Assembly: GCF_018343515.1 (NCBI RefSeq)
Contig: NZ_JAGYPD010000004.1
Span: forward strand, 124,001-188,000
Length of the DNA stretch: 64,000 bases
Reading direction: 5' to 3'
From: Bacillus sp. FJAT-50079
GTDB lineage: Bacteria > Bacillota > Bacilli > Bacillales > Bacillaceae_C
Part shown: in pieces, positions 52,386-60,163 of the stretch
Position numbering within the stretch: position 1 is the first letter of the stretch
How the letters are laid out: each line of letters starts with the position of its first letter
Made by a program: the position numbers and the translations under genes
The notes under the pieces: model-generated
Database searches by the model: none
What the model was told of the DNA's origin: nothing
Seen by the model: the letters and a program-made list of their open reading frames with translations, nothing else

Positions 52386-52499
52386 ATGTGGGAGAGGTTC
52401 TCAGGACAGAATAATTTTGTGGATTCAATCAATGATGGTCGGATTGTAGTTAATGATAGCGAGCGAAGCGATAATAATAAATACAGGGAGCTTTTTTAA
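52386..52499 (+). other. Possible 37-residue ORF or gene remnant before the beta-helix gene
   Basis: ATG at 52386 to TAA at 52497-52499, ending one base before the next start codon. The peptide contains SINDGRIVVNDSERSDNNK. No ribosome site is seen before it, and its end overlaps the GGAG used by the next gene. It might be the tail of a lost gene. The rest of the 308-base gap (52192-52499) holds the terminator and nothing else that I can identify. Confidence 0.25.
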
Positions 52500-53774
52500 A
52501 TGAAAATTACAAAGGTAACTACACTTTTAGAATTGATGCAAGCAATTTCCGAAAATATACCACAAGTTTTGGAGATCTTAGCATCGATTCTGTCTCCTCA
52601 CTCCATTACTTTACCCGAAGGTTACAAATTAACAGGGAAAAGTAACGATTCATGTATTGTGAGCTTTAACAATAGTGATGGTTTTGGTGTGACTCGCGAT
52701 AATACCATTTCAAACGTAACTGTTATGACAAAACATACGAATCGGGCAATATACACGGTTTATGGCATGCCAAATATGGGTGATATTGTTCTTGAAAATT
52801 TATATATTACGGGACAGGTTTCAATTATTTCTAGGCAAGGAACGGATAAGATAAACCTTATCGCAAATCATATACACATTACTTCTTGTGATTCTAGACA
52901 TTATAGTGAGCAACCACAAAAGTATGGCGTTAATGTATACCAAGGTGCACTAACTGTATATAATTTTAATCCTAATGAAAACAGTAGAATTGATTGTAAA
53001 TTAACGAATATTTCTATTGGGTTTAAAAATGCTCCTGTTATTGGCTCAGGTATTTTTATTTGTGGTTTCGGTGATGAAGGTGGCAAAGTTAATTTGGAAA
53101 CACTAACTACTGGTGCCGTGTATTCAAATGGGATGTTACCCTATGGGACAGCGGATATTATTACCGCTGCTATTTTCATTGTTTATGGGGTTGAGGCAAA
53201 AAGAGTTGAACATTATGGTGAGCTTATAACTTACGGTGTAAATGACATGGTTCTTGATACATGGGGCAAAGTTGAGATATGGGTGAGCCATGCTTCAATC
53301 GTATCCTATGGCCCAAGTGGTATAGGGTTCGTGAACTTTGGCATCGTAAAAGATTTCACGGCACAAGCCATTACAACATATGGATTAGGCGCGAGAGGCT
53401 TTAATCAATATGATGGCACAGTTGAAAATATTAAGTTTAAATCGATCACAACTTATGGTGATGGCTCAATAGGTATACAAGTTAGCAAACCGATCGGAAA
53501 TGTCACTGTGGAAGAAAACGTAACAACATATGGTTCTGTGGGTAATTCCTTAGTTAAAGGCGTAATAACAAAGCTTGCGGCAAATGCAATTAGTATTAAA
53601 TCAGGAGGCAAAGTTGAAAGTTTGACCATTAAAGGTGACATCGTTACTTATGGAGAAAATGTTACAAATTACGCATTGGAGGGCGGCGAAGTTATGCAGT
53701 TCAATATTGGTGGTGAAATGATCGCTAATGGAGAAAATTCACAGAAACATAAAACGGAACAATTGGATGCATGA
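52500..53774 (+). CDS. Unidentified parallel beta-helix-like repeat protein
   Basis: 424 residues, GGAG 10 bases before the ATG. Seen: a short N-terminal helical part (about 1-35), then beta-rich sequence with pectate-lyase-like rhythm (short strands, Asn/Gly turns: NVTVMTKHT, NIVLENLY-like, INLIANHIHIT). From about 230 on, a TYG/SYG motif recurs about every 25-40 residues (LITYGVND, VSYGPSGIG, TTYGLGARG, TTYGDGSIG, TTYGSVGNS, VTYGENVTN). No signal peptide and no recognised catalytic residues. Unlike its neighbours it has no operon partner. I know of similar hypothetical proteins in bacilli but cannot assign a function. A structural or spore-related role is possible. Confidence 0.7.
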   Translation: MKITKVTTLLELMQAISENIPQVLEILASILSPHSITLPEGYKLTGKSNDSCIVSFNNSDGFGVTRDNTISNVTVMTKHTNRAIYTVYGMPNMGDIVLENLYITGQVSIISRQGTDKINLIANHIHITSCDSRHYSEQPQKYGVNVYQGALTVYNFNPNENSRIDCKLTNISIGFKNAPVIGSGIFICGFGDEGGKVNLETLTTGAVYSNGMLPYGTADIITAAIFIVYGVEAKRVEHYGELITYGVNDMVLDTWGKVEIWVSHASIVSYGPSGIGFVNFGIVKDFTAQAITTYGLGARGFNQYDGTVENIKFKSITTYGDGSIGIQVSKPIGNVTVEENVTTYGSVGNSLVKGVITKLAANAISIKSGGKVESLTIKGDIVTYGENVTNYALEGGEVMQFNIGGEMIANGENSQKHKTEQLDA

Positions 53775-53935
53775 ACTTTACATCGAACTGTTAAAAGTAT
53801 GATGAGAGGAGAAAAAGTAATGGATGATGGAGATATGCTGGAAAAAGGTGTAGCTTAAATACTTAAATCCAGAAACTAATAATACATGTGATTAACGCGT
53901 ACAAAAGCCATGACCTTTGAAACACCTCTCACTCA

Positions 53936-54271
53936 TTAATCAGCTGGTCTTGGGCCTGCCTTTTTTCCAGTATTTTCAACTGTCATGATTGGTCGAACGG
54001 TTATGTCCCCATTCACCCGAATTTGACAAGATAAACGTAAACAATCTTCAAATAAGTTTTCATCAATGCCTTTGTTAGCAAAGGCTATTTTTTCTTTTTT
54101 AGTGACTTCCATAAAATCACCGGCCAATACTTCTACTCGGCAAGTAGTACATTTTGCATTTCCGCCGCAGCGATGAAGAATATTTATCCCGCTATCTTCA
54201 AGAGCTAATACTAATTTTTTCCCCATATCTACTTCGAAGGTTACTCCTCCTAATACGGTTACGTATGGCAT
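53936..54271 (-). CDS. 2Fe-2S ferredoxin
   Basis: 111 residues from the ATG at 54271 (GAGG seven bases upstream; the ATG at 54277 is too close to it). Seen: plant-type ferredoxin fold with RCGGNAKCTTCRV and a fourth cysteine in LRLSCQI. The loop is CGGNAKCTTC, so three cysteines plus the fourth can hold a 2Fe-2S cluster. C-terminal PGKKAGPRP-like tail. It likely carries electrons for a cytoplasmic redox enzyme; the partner is not visible nearby. It is divergent from cdaS. Confidence 0.88.
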   Translation of the reverse strand: MPYVTVLGGVTFEVDMGKKLVLALEDSGINILHRCGGNAKCTTCRVEVLAGDFMEVTKKEKIAFANKGIDENLFEDCLRLSCQIRVNGDITVRPIMTVENTGKKAGPRPAD

Positions 54272-54386
54272 GTTCATTCCTCTTTTCTATTAATATGATG
54301 TCAACTAAATTTGAAACGGTTTATAGGTTTATTAGCGTGTTACATTTATCTAATTTTATTCAAAGAGCGCTGAATAGCTCATAATC

Positions 54387-54416
54387 GAATGAACCGAGTC
54401 GTATGTACACATAATA
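54387..54416 (+). promoter_or_regulatory. Sigma-G-like promoter of cdaS
   Basis: GAATG (54387-54391), 18-base spacer, CATAATA (54410-54416). Both boxes fit the forespore sigma-G consensus (gHATR and CATNHTA). The start codon follows 37 bases later. B. subtilis cdaS is known to be forespore-specific. Confidence 0.65.
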
Positions 54417-54453
54417 AAGATACGTGACAAACTATTGTAGGTGGTGTACCTTC

Positions 54454-55068
54454 GTGAACTATGCGAATTGTGACTTTTCTCCAATGAAGCAGACGATAAA
54501 AGAGGAGATTTACCAAGTAATATTGGCGCTTCAGAATAATTTAGATGCAATGGACGATGAAAATTATTGTCTCCTTGGGAATTTAGAAAAAATTAAGGAA
54601 CATTTTATATCTATTGATATGAAAGCTTCCAATTTTTATTTGAATTGTTATTTAGCTCCATTTACAGACAAATATCCTGAATTAACCATTTGTGTTCAAA
54701 ATTTGTCTCAACGCAGACATGGTGGATTAATTGTTATTCAACGAGAAGATTCGCTAGATGGCTTTATTCAGCCGGGTATTCCAATCGGAGCCGGCTTGAC
54801 GCATTCTTTATTAGAGTCGATTTTCTATCCGGGAAATCCGCTTCATGATGGTGCTGTCATGATAGAGGGTAATCAGATCGTTTCCGCAGCAAATGTTCTT
54901 CCACTTTCGGACAGGGCTGTCGGTGATAAAAAATTTGGTACTCGGCACCGTGCTGCTTTAGGTTTATCTGAGCGTAGTGATGCGCTCGTACTAGTAGTTT
55001 CTGAAGAAACAGGTAAGGTTTCATTTGGATTTAAAGGGAACCTCTATCCAATTAATACGGGTGAATAA
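54454..55068 (+). CDS. cdaS: Sporulation-specific diadenylate cyclase
   Basis: 204 residues from the GTG at 54454, with AGGTGG nine bases upstream; an earlier GTG at 54424 precedes that site. Seen: an N-terminal pair of helices (about 12-60), the known autoinhibitory part of CdaS, then the DAC domain with LHDGAVMI and RHRAALGLSE, which bind ATP and metal. It makes cyclic di-AMP. Unlike CdaA there is no membrane segment, and unlike DisA no DNA-binding domain. B. subtilis CdaS is 207 residues. Confidence 0.93.
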   Translation: MNYANCDFSPMKQTIKEEIYQVILALQNNLDAMDDENYCLLGNLEKIKEHFISIDMKASNFYLNCYLAPFTDKYPELTICVQNLSQRRHGGLIVIQREDSLDGFIQPGIPIGAGLTHSLLESIFYPGNPLHDGAVMIEGNQIVSAANVLPLSDRAVGDKKFGTRHRAALGLSERSDALVLVVSEETGKVSFGFKGNLYPINTGE

Positions 55069-55105
55069 GGCCAGTTACTATTTTGTTCTCACGATATAAA
55101 ATCAT

Positions 55106-55137
55106 TTGACATATTATCATTTGATTGGTAAAGTGAT
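55106..55137 (+). promoter_or_regulatory. Promoter and operator of the MarR/quinone-stress cluster
   Basis: TTGACA (55106-55111), 17-base spacer, TAAAGT (55129-55134). The segment TATCATTTGATTGGTAAA (55115-55132) overlaps the spacer and -10, and the flanks ATCATTT/AAGTGAT form an imperfect palindrome. The same string recurs before the dioxygenase gene. Confidence 0.6.
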
Positions 55138-55167
55138 AGTGAGGTTACTGAAAGGGAGGAGAACAAA

Positions 55168-55611
55168 ATACGTAATAACACATTAGGATCGTTAATCTGG
55201 TTACGTTTAATACGTTTTACAAACCAAAGTAACCAAATGTCGAATGATTTTTTAAAGCGATTTGATTTAACAACTGCCCAATTTGATGTACTTGTTCAAA
55301 TTCAGTTATATGAGCCACTTACACAAAGCGAATTAGCAGAAAAGGTAACAGTCACACAAGGTGGTATTTCCCGGATGCTCGCAAGGCTTGAGAAAGAAGG
55401 TTATATTACGCGGAAACAAGACTGGAAAACGAAAACGATTCGTTTAACAAAGAAGGCAGAATTAGTATTAAAAGAAGCAATGCCAGCACAACTTGAATTT
55501 CAATCGTCATTTTTTGATGATGTTTTAACTGAAGAAGAGAAGAAAACATTGTATACACTTATGACCCGTGTCCACAAATATAGTCAAAAAAGAGAATTAC
55601 CGTCTGAGTAA
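55168..55611 (+). CDS. MarR-family regulator (MhqR-like), apparent ATA start
   Basis: 147 residues if translation starts at the ATA at 55168, six bases after GGGAGGAG. The first standard start in this frame is the ATG at 55237, which has no ribosome site and would remove a first helix ([19 protein letters not shown]) conserved in this MarR subgroup. Seen: winged helix with [30 protein letters not shown] and wing KTKTIRL. Either a rare non-standard start or a start-codon mutation. No cysteine is present. The repeated operator suggests that it controls itself and the dioxygenase gene downstream. Confidence 0.85.
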   Translation: MRNNTLGSLIWLRLIRFTNQSNQMSNDFLKRFDLTTAQFDVLVQIQLYEPLTQSELAEKVTVTQGGISRMLARLEKEGYITRKQDWKTKTIRLTKKAELVLKEAMPAQLEFQSSFFDDVLTEEEKKTLYTLMTRVHKYSQKRELPSE

Positions 55612-55623
55612 TTTTTTTTACAT

Positions 55624-55641
55624 TATCACTTGATTAGTCAA
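55624..55641 (+). promoter_or_regulatory. Second operator copy before the dioxygenase gene
   Basis: TATCACTTGATTAGTCAA differs from the site at 55115-55132 in three positions (consensus TATCAYTTGATTRGTMAA). It ends 21 bases before the start codon. Confidence 0.6.
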
Positions 55642-55662
55642 TTTATAAGAGGAGGAAACAAT

Positions 55663-56604
55663 ATGTATAAAATACCTGGTCATCACCATATTTCAATGAT
55701 TACGAAAGACGCCCAAATAAACAACCAATTTTATCAAAATATATTAGGACTTCGCAGAGTGAAAAAAACCGTGAATCAAGACGATCCATCAATGTACCAT
55801 CTATTTTACGGGGATTTGACCGGCAGTGCGGGAACAGAGTTGACGTTTTTTGAAATGCCTATGGTAGGAAGGACATATCGCGGTACAAATGCCATAACAA
55901 GAATTGGTTTACTTGTTCCATCATTTGAAAGCCTCGTATATTGGAAAAATCGTTTTGAATCAATGAATGTGAAGCATGATGAGATTACAAAATATGTTGG
56001 GCGGGATGCACTCCATTTTGAAGACACTGAAGGATTGCGAATGGTCTTAATCAATAATAACAGTGAATATATTCCTGAGTATTGGTCAGCATGGGAAGAC
56101 TCTTCCGTTGAAGAGGGGCACCGTATTTTAGGAATGGGGCCAGTAGAAATAACCGTCCGTCATTTAGGAAAAATAGCGAAAACGTTGCAAGAAATGTTTG
56201 GTTACTTTGAAGTGAGTCGTTCAGATACAGAAGCGATTTATCAGTCTGTTGAAGGACAATCATTTGGAGAAATTGTCATTAAGCAGCAGGACGGAGAAAG
56301 AGAAAAACCTGGTAGAGGAAGCATCCATCATCTTGCAATTCGAGTAAACAATGATGAAGAATTGCAATATTGGGATGAAATTGTTAAGAAACGTGGTTTT
56401 CACTCAAGTGGGATCGTCGATCGTTTTTACTTTAAAAGCCTATATTTCCGAGAATCCAATGGAATTTTATTTGAGATAGCAACGGATGGTCCTGGATTTA
56501 CTGTCGATTCGACAGTTGAAGAATTAGGGAAAATATTAGATTTACCGCCATTTTTAGAAGAAAGACGTACTGAAATTGAAGCGAAATTAGCACCAATAGA
56601 TTAA
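55663..56604 (+). CDS. Ring-cleaving dioxygenase (VOC family, MhqO/MhqA-like)
   Basis: 313 residues from the ATG at 55663 (AGGAGG upstream; an ATG at 55630 lies inside the operator). Seen: two vicinal-oxygen-chelate modules (about 1-130 and 150-290) with metal ligands in HHHISMIT, IHHLAIRV and the C-terminal GILFEIATDGPGF. Length equals B. subtilis MhqO (312). Known: MhqO-type enzymes handle hydroquinones under an MhqR-type repressor. Inference: detoxification of quinones or aromatic thiol adducts. First enzyme of the cluster. Confidence 0.92.
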   Translation: MYKIPGHHHISMITKDAQINNQFYQNILGLRRVKKTVNQDDPSMYHLFYGDLTGSAGTELTFFEMPMVGRTYRGTNAITRIGLLVPSFESLVYWKNRFESMNVKHDEITKYVGRDALHFEDTEGLRMVLINNNSEYIPEYWSAWEDSSVEEGHRILGMGPVEITVRHLGKIAKTLQEMFGYFEVSRSDTEAIYQSVEGQSFGEIVIKQQDGEREKPGRGSIHHLAIRVNNDEELQYWDEIVKKRGFHSSGIVDRFYFKSLYFRESNGILFEIATDGPGFTVDSTVEELGKILDLPPFLEERRTEIEAKLAPID

Positions 56605-56797
56605 ACCATATTGTTAACTTTTAACTAAGTTGATTGTGTCAGAACCCTACGGGATAAGACGATAAATGGAAGACATCGCAGATGTGTCCAGTTCCGCGGA
56701 AGTTAATGAAAAGCGTGCTACCATCACCAGTAAAAGTTAAGCCTCCGCGCGTGTCACAATTTTTTCGAGCAATCTGGACGCTTTAAAAAAGGAGAGT
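56605..56797 (+). other. Structured spacer before the LLM monooxygenase
   Basis: 193 bases. AACTTTTAACT near the start can pair with AGTAAAAGTTAA near 56730, TTGTG near 56633 with CACAA near 56758, and a T-run (TTTTTT) follows the latter. It could be a terminator for the dioxygenase transcript or a leader RNA. No known riboswitch class was recognised. Confidence 0.35.
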
Positions 56798-56803
56798 ATG
56801 AAC

Positions 56804-57862
56804 ATGGAGAAATATCGTATCGATCCAAGCGAAGGGATTGAGTTTGGCTTATATTCGATTGGAGATCACCTATTTAACCCGCATACAGGTGATATGATTA
56901 GTGCACAGCAGCGAGTTCAAGAATTAATCGATGCAAGTAAGCTTGCGGATGAGGCGGGGATCGATGTGTTTGCGGTCGGTGAAAGTCATCAAACGCATTT
57001 TGCAACACAGGCACATACGGTTATTTTAGGGGCGATTGCACAGGCGACAAAAAATATTAAAATCGCCAGCTCAGCAACGGTATTAAGTGTATCAGACCCT
57101 GTTCGTGTGTATGAAGACTTTGCTACCATTGATTTAATTTCAAAAGGACGAGCAGAAATTGTCGCTGGACGCGGTTCACGTACAGGGGCATACGATTTGC
57201 TCGGATACAATGTCCGTGACTATGAGGAATTATTTGAAGAAAAAATGGAGCTTCTTCTGAAATTAAATAATGAAGATAAGATAACATGGGAAGGTCAATA
57301 CCGCGCACCACTAAATAATGCAATGATTCTCCCGCAACCCTTAAATGGACATTTGCCGATTTGGCGTGCAGTCGGTGGACCGCCTGCTAGTGCTATAAAA
57401 GCTGGTTATGCAGGAGTACCAATGATGCTGACAACGCTAGGTGGTCCCGCCATCAACTTTAAAGTCTCAGTTGATGCGTATCGTGAGGCAGCGGAGCGTA
57501 GCGGCTTTGATCCTGCAACGTTACCAATCGCAACGACAAGTTTATTTTATACAGCAGATACGACTCAAGATGCACTTAAAGAATTTTACCCACACTTGAA
57601 TGCCGGTATGCTGGCGTTAAGAGGCGGCGGCTATCCAAAACAACAATTTGCACAAGCGACAGATCATCGAGATGCGTTAATGATTGGCAGTCCACAACAA
57701 ATTATTGAAAAGATGATTTATCAATATGAACTATACGGTCACCAACGTTTTATGGCTCAAATTGATTTTGGTGGCGTACCTTTTGATAAAATCGCGAAAA
57801 ATATTGAGTTAATTGCTACGGATATTATGCCGGCAATTAAGAAATATACGAGGGGTAAGTAA
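56804..57862 (+). CDS. LLM-class flavin-dependent monooxygenase
   Basis: 352 residues from the ATG at 56804 (GGAGAG seven bases upstream; ATG at 56798 is nearer). Seen: luciferase-like barrel with DVFAVGESHQTHF, IKIASSATVLSVSDPVRVYEDFA, AEIVAGRGSRTGAYDLLGYN and HLPIWRAVGGPP. This is the group of B. subtilis-type uncharacterised LLM enzymes close to atypical alkanesulfonate monooxygenases. One base separates it from the FMN reductase gene, which can supply reduced flavin. Substrate unknown. Confidence 0.88.
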   Translation: MEKYRIDPSEGIEFGLYSIGDHLFNPHTGDMISAQQRVQELIDASKLADEAGIDVFAVGESHQTHFATQAHTVILGAIAQATKNIKIASSATVLSVSDPVRVYEDFATIDLISKGRAEIVAGRGSRTGAYDLLGYNVRDYEELFEEKMELLLKLNNEDKITWEGQYRAPLNNAMILPQPLNGHLPIWRAVGGPPASAIKAGYAGVPMMLTTLGGPAINFKVSVDAYREAAERSGFDPATLPIATTSLFYTADTTQDALKEFYPHLNAGMLALRGGGYPKQQFAQATDHRDALMIGSPQQIIEKMIYQYELYGHQRFMAQIDFGGVPFDKIAKNIELIATDIMPAIKKYTRGK

Positions 57863-57863
57863 G

Positions 57864-58430
57864 ATGAAAATTGTAGGAATCGCAGGCTCAAATGTTGGAT
57901 CCAAAACAAGAATAGCGATGGATTACACACTTAATAAAGCTCGAGAAAAATATCCAGATGCAGAGATTATATTGCTAGATTTAGCTGAGTATGAAATCGT
58001 CTTTAGCGATGGACGCAATTATTGGGAATATGATGGTGATACAAAGTATGTAACAGAGACAATCATGGGAGCGGACGCGATTATTATCGGGACTCCTGTA
58101 TTTCAAGCATCTATTCCTGCTACATTAAAAAATATTTTTGACTTGTTACCCGTTAATGCTTTCCGGGATAAGGTAGTAAGTATGGTTGTGACAGCTGGAA
58201 CAGCGAAGCATTATTTAATGGCTGAGCAGCAGCTAAAGCCAATATTAGCTTATATGAAGGCTCATATTGTCCCAACGTATGTATTTATAGAAGAAAAAGA
58301 TTTTTACCGGAAAGAAATCGTAAATGATGATATTCTGTTTAGAATCGAACGCTTAGTAGACGATACCGCGCTGCTTGTAGATGCATATGTTAAGATTCGG
58401 CAGGCAAAAGATGCGGAATATGATTTTTAA
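57864..58430 (+). CDS. NAD(P)H-dependent FMN reductase
   Basis: 188 residues from the ATG at 57864 (AGGGGTAAG upstream; the frame is open back into the previous gene). Seen: flavodoxin-like fold with the FMN loop GIAGSNVGSKTR and TPVFQASIPATLKNIFDLLP, then GTAKHYLMAEQQLKPIL. Known: such enzymes reduce FMN with NAD(P)H for two-component monooxygenases. Its one-base spacing to the luciferase-like gene makes the two a probable pair. Confidence 0.9.
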   Translation: MKIVGIAGSNVGSKTRIAMDYTLNKAREKYPDAEIILLDLAEYEIVFSDGRNYWEYDGDTKYVTETIMGADAIIIGTPVFQASIPATLKNIFDLLPVNAFRDKVVSMVVTAGTAKHYLMAEQQLKPILAYMKAHIVPTYVFIEEKDFYRKEIVNDDILFRIERLVDDTALLVDAYVKIRQAKDAEYDF

Positions 58431-58461
58431 GTAAATGATCGGTTGGATGGGGGATTGGAAA

Positions 58462-59079
58462 ATGGAATTTACAAAGATAATTGAAAAGCGTCGCTCGGCA
58501 AATAACTTTTTAAAGGATGTCAAAATCACTCCTGAGGATTTAAATTTGATCTTCAATGACGTAAAGCTTGCACCATCTTCATTCAATTTACAACCGACGG
58601 AATACGTAGTTGTTTTGGATGAAGAAATGAAGGGAAAAGTTCGTGAAGCAGCTTACGGTCAATATAAAATACATTCCTCCTCTGCTGTCATCTTGGTTAC
58701 AGCAGATCGGCAAGCATACGAACAAACTGAAAGACTACATCAAGGAATGTTGCATCTAGGAGTGTTAACAGAATTTGAATTAAGAAAAATGATCGATGAA
58801 AATTACGAATTCTACGAAGAGCGTGGGGAAGAATTTCAAAAGGAAGATGCAATCCGTAATGGCTCTCTATCTGCTATGTTATTTATGTTGGCAGCGAAAA
58901 ATCGTGGGTGGGATACGTGCCCAATGATTGGATTTGACCAAGAGCAAATACGTACGTTATTAAATATACCTACTAGCCGTGAAGTTGTTTTAATGATCAC
59001 AATAGGTAAGGAAAAAGAAAGCAGTCGAAGGCTAAGAGGTTATCGTAAACCAATTGGTGAATTTGTAACCTATGTATAA
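58462..59079 (+). CDS. Nitroreductase family protein
   Basis: 205 residues from the ATG at 58462, eight bases after GGGGG (ATGs at 58435 and 58447 precede it). Seen: IEKRRSANNF, PSSFNLQPTEYVVV, HSSSAVILVTADRQ, AMLFMLAAKNRGWDTCPMIGFD and the C-terminal RKPIGEFVTYV. FMN-bound, NAD(P)H-using enzyme of the YodC/YfkO-like kind. Known relatives (YodC) are in diamide/quinone-stress regulons. Last gene of the cluster. Confidence 0.92.
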   Translation: MEFTKIIEKRRSANNFLKDVKITPEDLNLIFNDVKLAPSSFNLQPTEYVVVLDEEMKGKVREAAYGQYKIHSSSAVILVTADRQAYEQTERLHQGMLHLGVLTEFELRKMIDENYEFYEERGEEFQKEDAIRNGSLSAMLFMLAAKNRGWDTCPMIGFDQEQIRTLLNIPTSREVVLMITIGKEKESSRRLRGYRKPIGEFVTYV

Positions 59080-59084
59080 TGGAA

Positions 59085-59125
59085 AATACAGCCCTTTCTC
59101 ATCCATTTTGAGAAAGGGCTGTATT
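59085..59125. terminator. Strong bidirectional terminator
   Basis: A perfect 17-bp stem AATACAGCCCTTTCTCA / TGAGAAAGGGCTGTATT with a seven-base loop between converging genes. There is no long T-run but A and T flanks exist on both sides. Confidence 0.8.
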
Positions 59126-59156
59126 GATTTTGAAATATCTATTAGAAGCGAGAATC

Positions 59157-59807
59157 TCAGAAGCTTTGTGGTCTATTATTGTTGACCGACTTTTTCCTTT
59201 TTGGGAGAAATGGAATAAGTTGAGATAAAACATTAAGTATAGGCGTGTTGACATTTGTATCTTCATCCTGCTTTCGCCTATGCCCAAGAATGGTGAGAAA
59301 AATAGTTATAACGAGGAAAAGTGCCCCTTTAATCGAAACGGTAAGATCAGAAAATAAGCTGTGAATGATCATTGGATAGATCAGTACGACGATAAAAGTT
59401 GCAGTGATCGTAGCAAGTGCTGTTACGAACCATTGATGTACACGAACACGTGAATACAAAAGAATACAGGCGATATAAGCAAAGAAATATAATATAGCAT
59501 ATGTAGCAGATAGTTTAATGACTGCTGGACTATGATCAGTATCGAAAGGATTGATACGTTCACCTGCATAGACAAAAAGATTTTCCTCAAGGAAAAAAGC
59601 AGCCAAGCCAATCCCAATACAAGCAAGAAAACTTAAGGAAAAAATAAAGACCCCAATAAAAATAATCGTAATCAACAAGATGAGCAGCTTTCGTAATAAA
59701 GAGAAAAGGGCTCCAACAATTGGAAACTTCCGTGCCATTACTGATATAAAGACAAATAACGCAATCACGCAAAAAAATATGAAATAACGAATAAGGTATT
59801 CCCCCAT
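59157..59807 (-). CDS. Hypothetical membrane protein (about five to six helices)
   Basis: 216 residues. Seen: hydrophobic segments at about 5-25, 40-75 (probably two helices), 100-120, 130-150 and 155-175, followed by a basic, Asn-rich cytoplasmic tail (KRKKSVNNN). No conserved catalytic or transport motif is visible. It stands alone between converging nitroreductase cluster and a divergent MFS gene. I do not recognise the family. Confidence 0.7.
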   Translation of the reverse strand: MGEYLIRYFIFFCVIALFVFISVMARKFPIVGALFSLLRKLLILLITIIFIGVFIFSLSFLACIGIGLAAFFLEENLFVYAGERINPFDTDHSPAVIKLSATYAILYFFAYIACILLYSRVRVHQWFVTALATITATFIVVLIYPMIIHSLFSDLTVSIKGALFLVITIFLTILGHRRKQDEDTNVNTPILNVLSQLIPFLPKRKKSVNNNRPQSF

Positions 59808-60163
59808 TTTATCCCCTCCTTCGTATTTGGATAAAAGGTAAAATTAGTCTATTTCTCTATCGTATTCAGTATAGCAATCTTTTAGGAGGTTAAAAGGGAA
59901 GAAAGTACCGATCAGTGACAACGATGAAGAGTAAGGTTATTTGAAAAAGCGGCCAATCACAATAACGGAAAGTCTCAAAACAATCTTTATCGACGCACTT
60001 TTAAAAATTGAAAAAGATTAAGTATCGAATGCGTTTATTAGATATAAATAGAGGAACTTTTTGTGAATGAGATATGAACAATATGTGTCTTAGCAGGTAA
60101 TGCTTGATGTATGAAAGAACTACTATCGTATGATCAAAGAATGAAGGTTTGGAGGTTTTTCCT
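59808..60163. other. Intergenic region between membrane protein and MFS genes
   Basis: 356 bases without a supportable gene. A short in-frame stretch (about 59985-60021, encoding SLKTIFIDALLKIEKD and a stop) may be a gene relic. It presumably contains the two divergent promoters, which I cannot place with confidence. Confidence 0.3.

Noticed and set aside
52385-52410. String GGGAGAGGTTCTC resembling the 5' part of a preQ1-I riboswitch
   Set aside because: The required downstream CCCTCTATAAAAAACTA part is absent, and the downstream gene has no queuosine link.
53800-53858. ATG with a GGAG site encoding a 12-residue peptide
   Set aside because: Too short, no conserved context and not distinguishable from chance.
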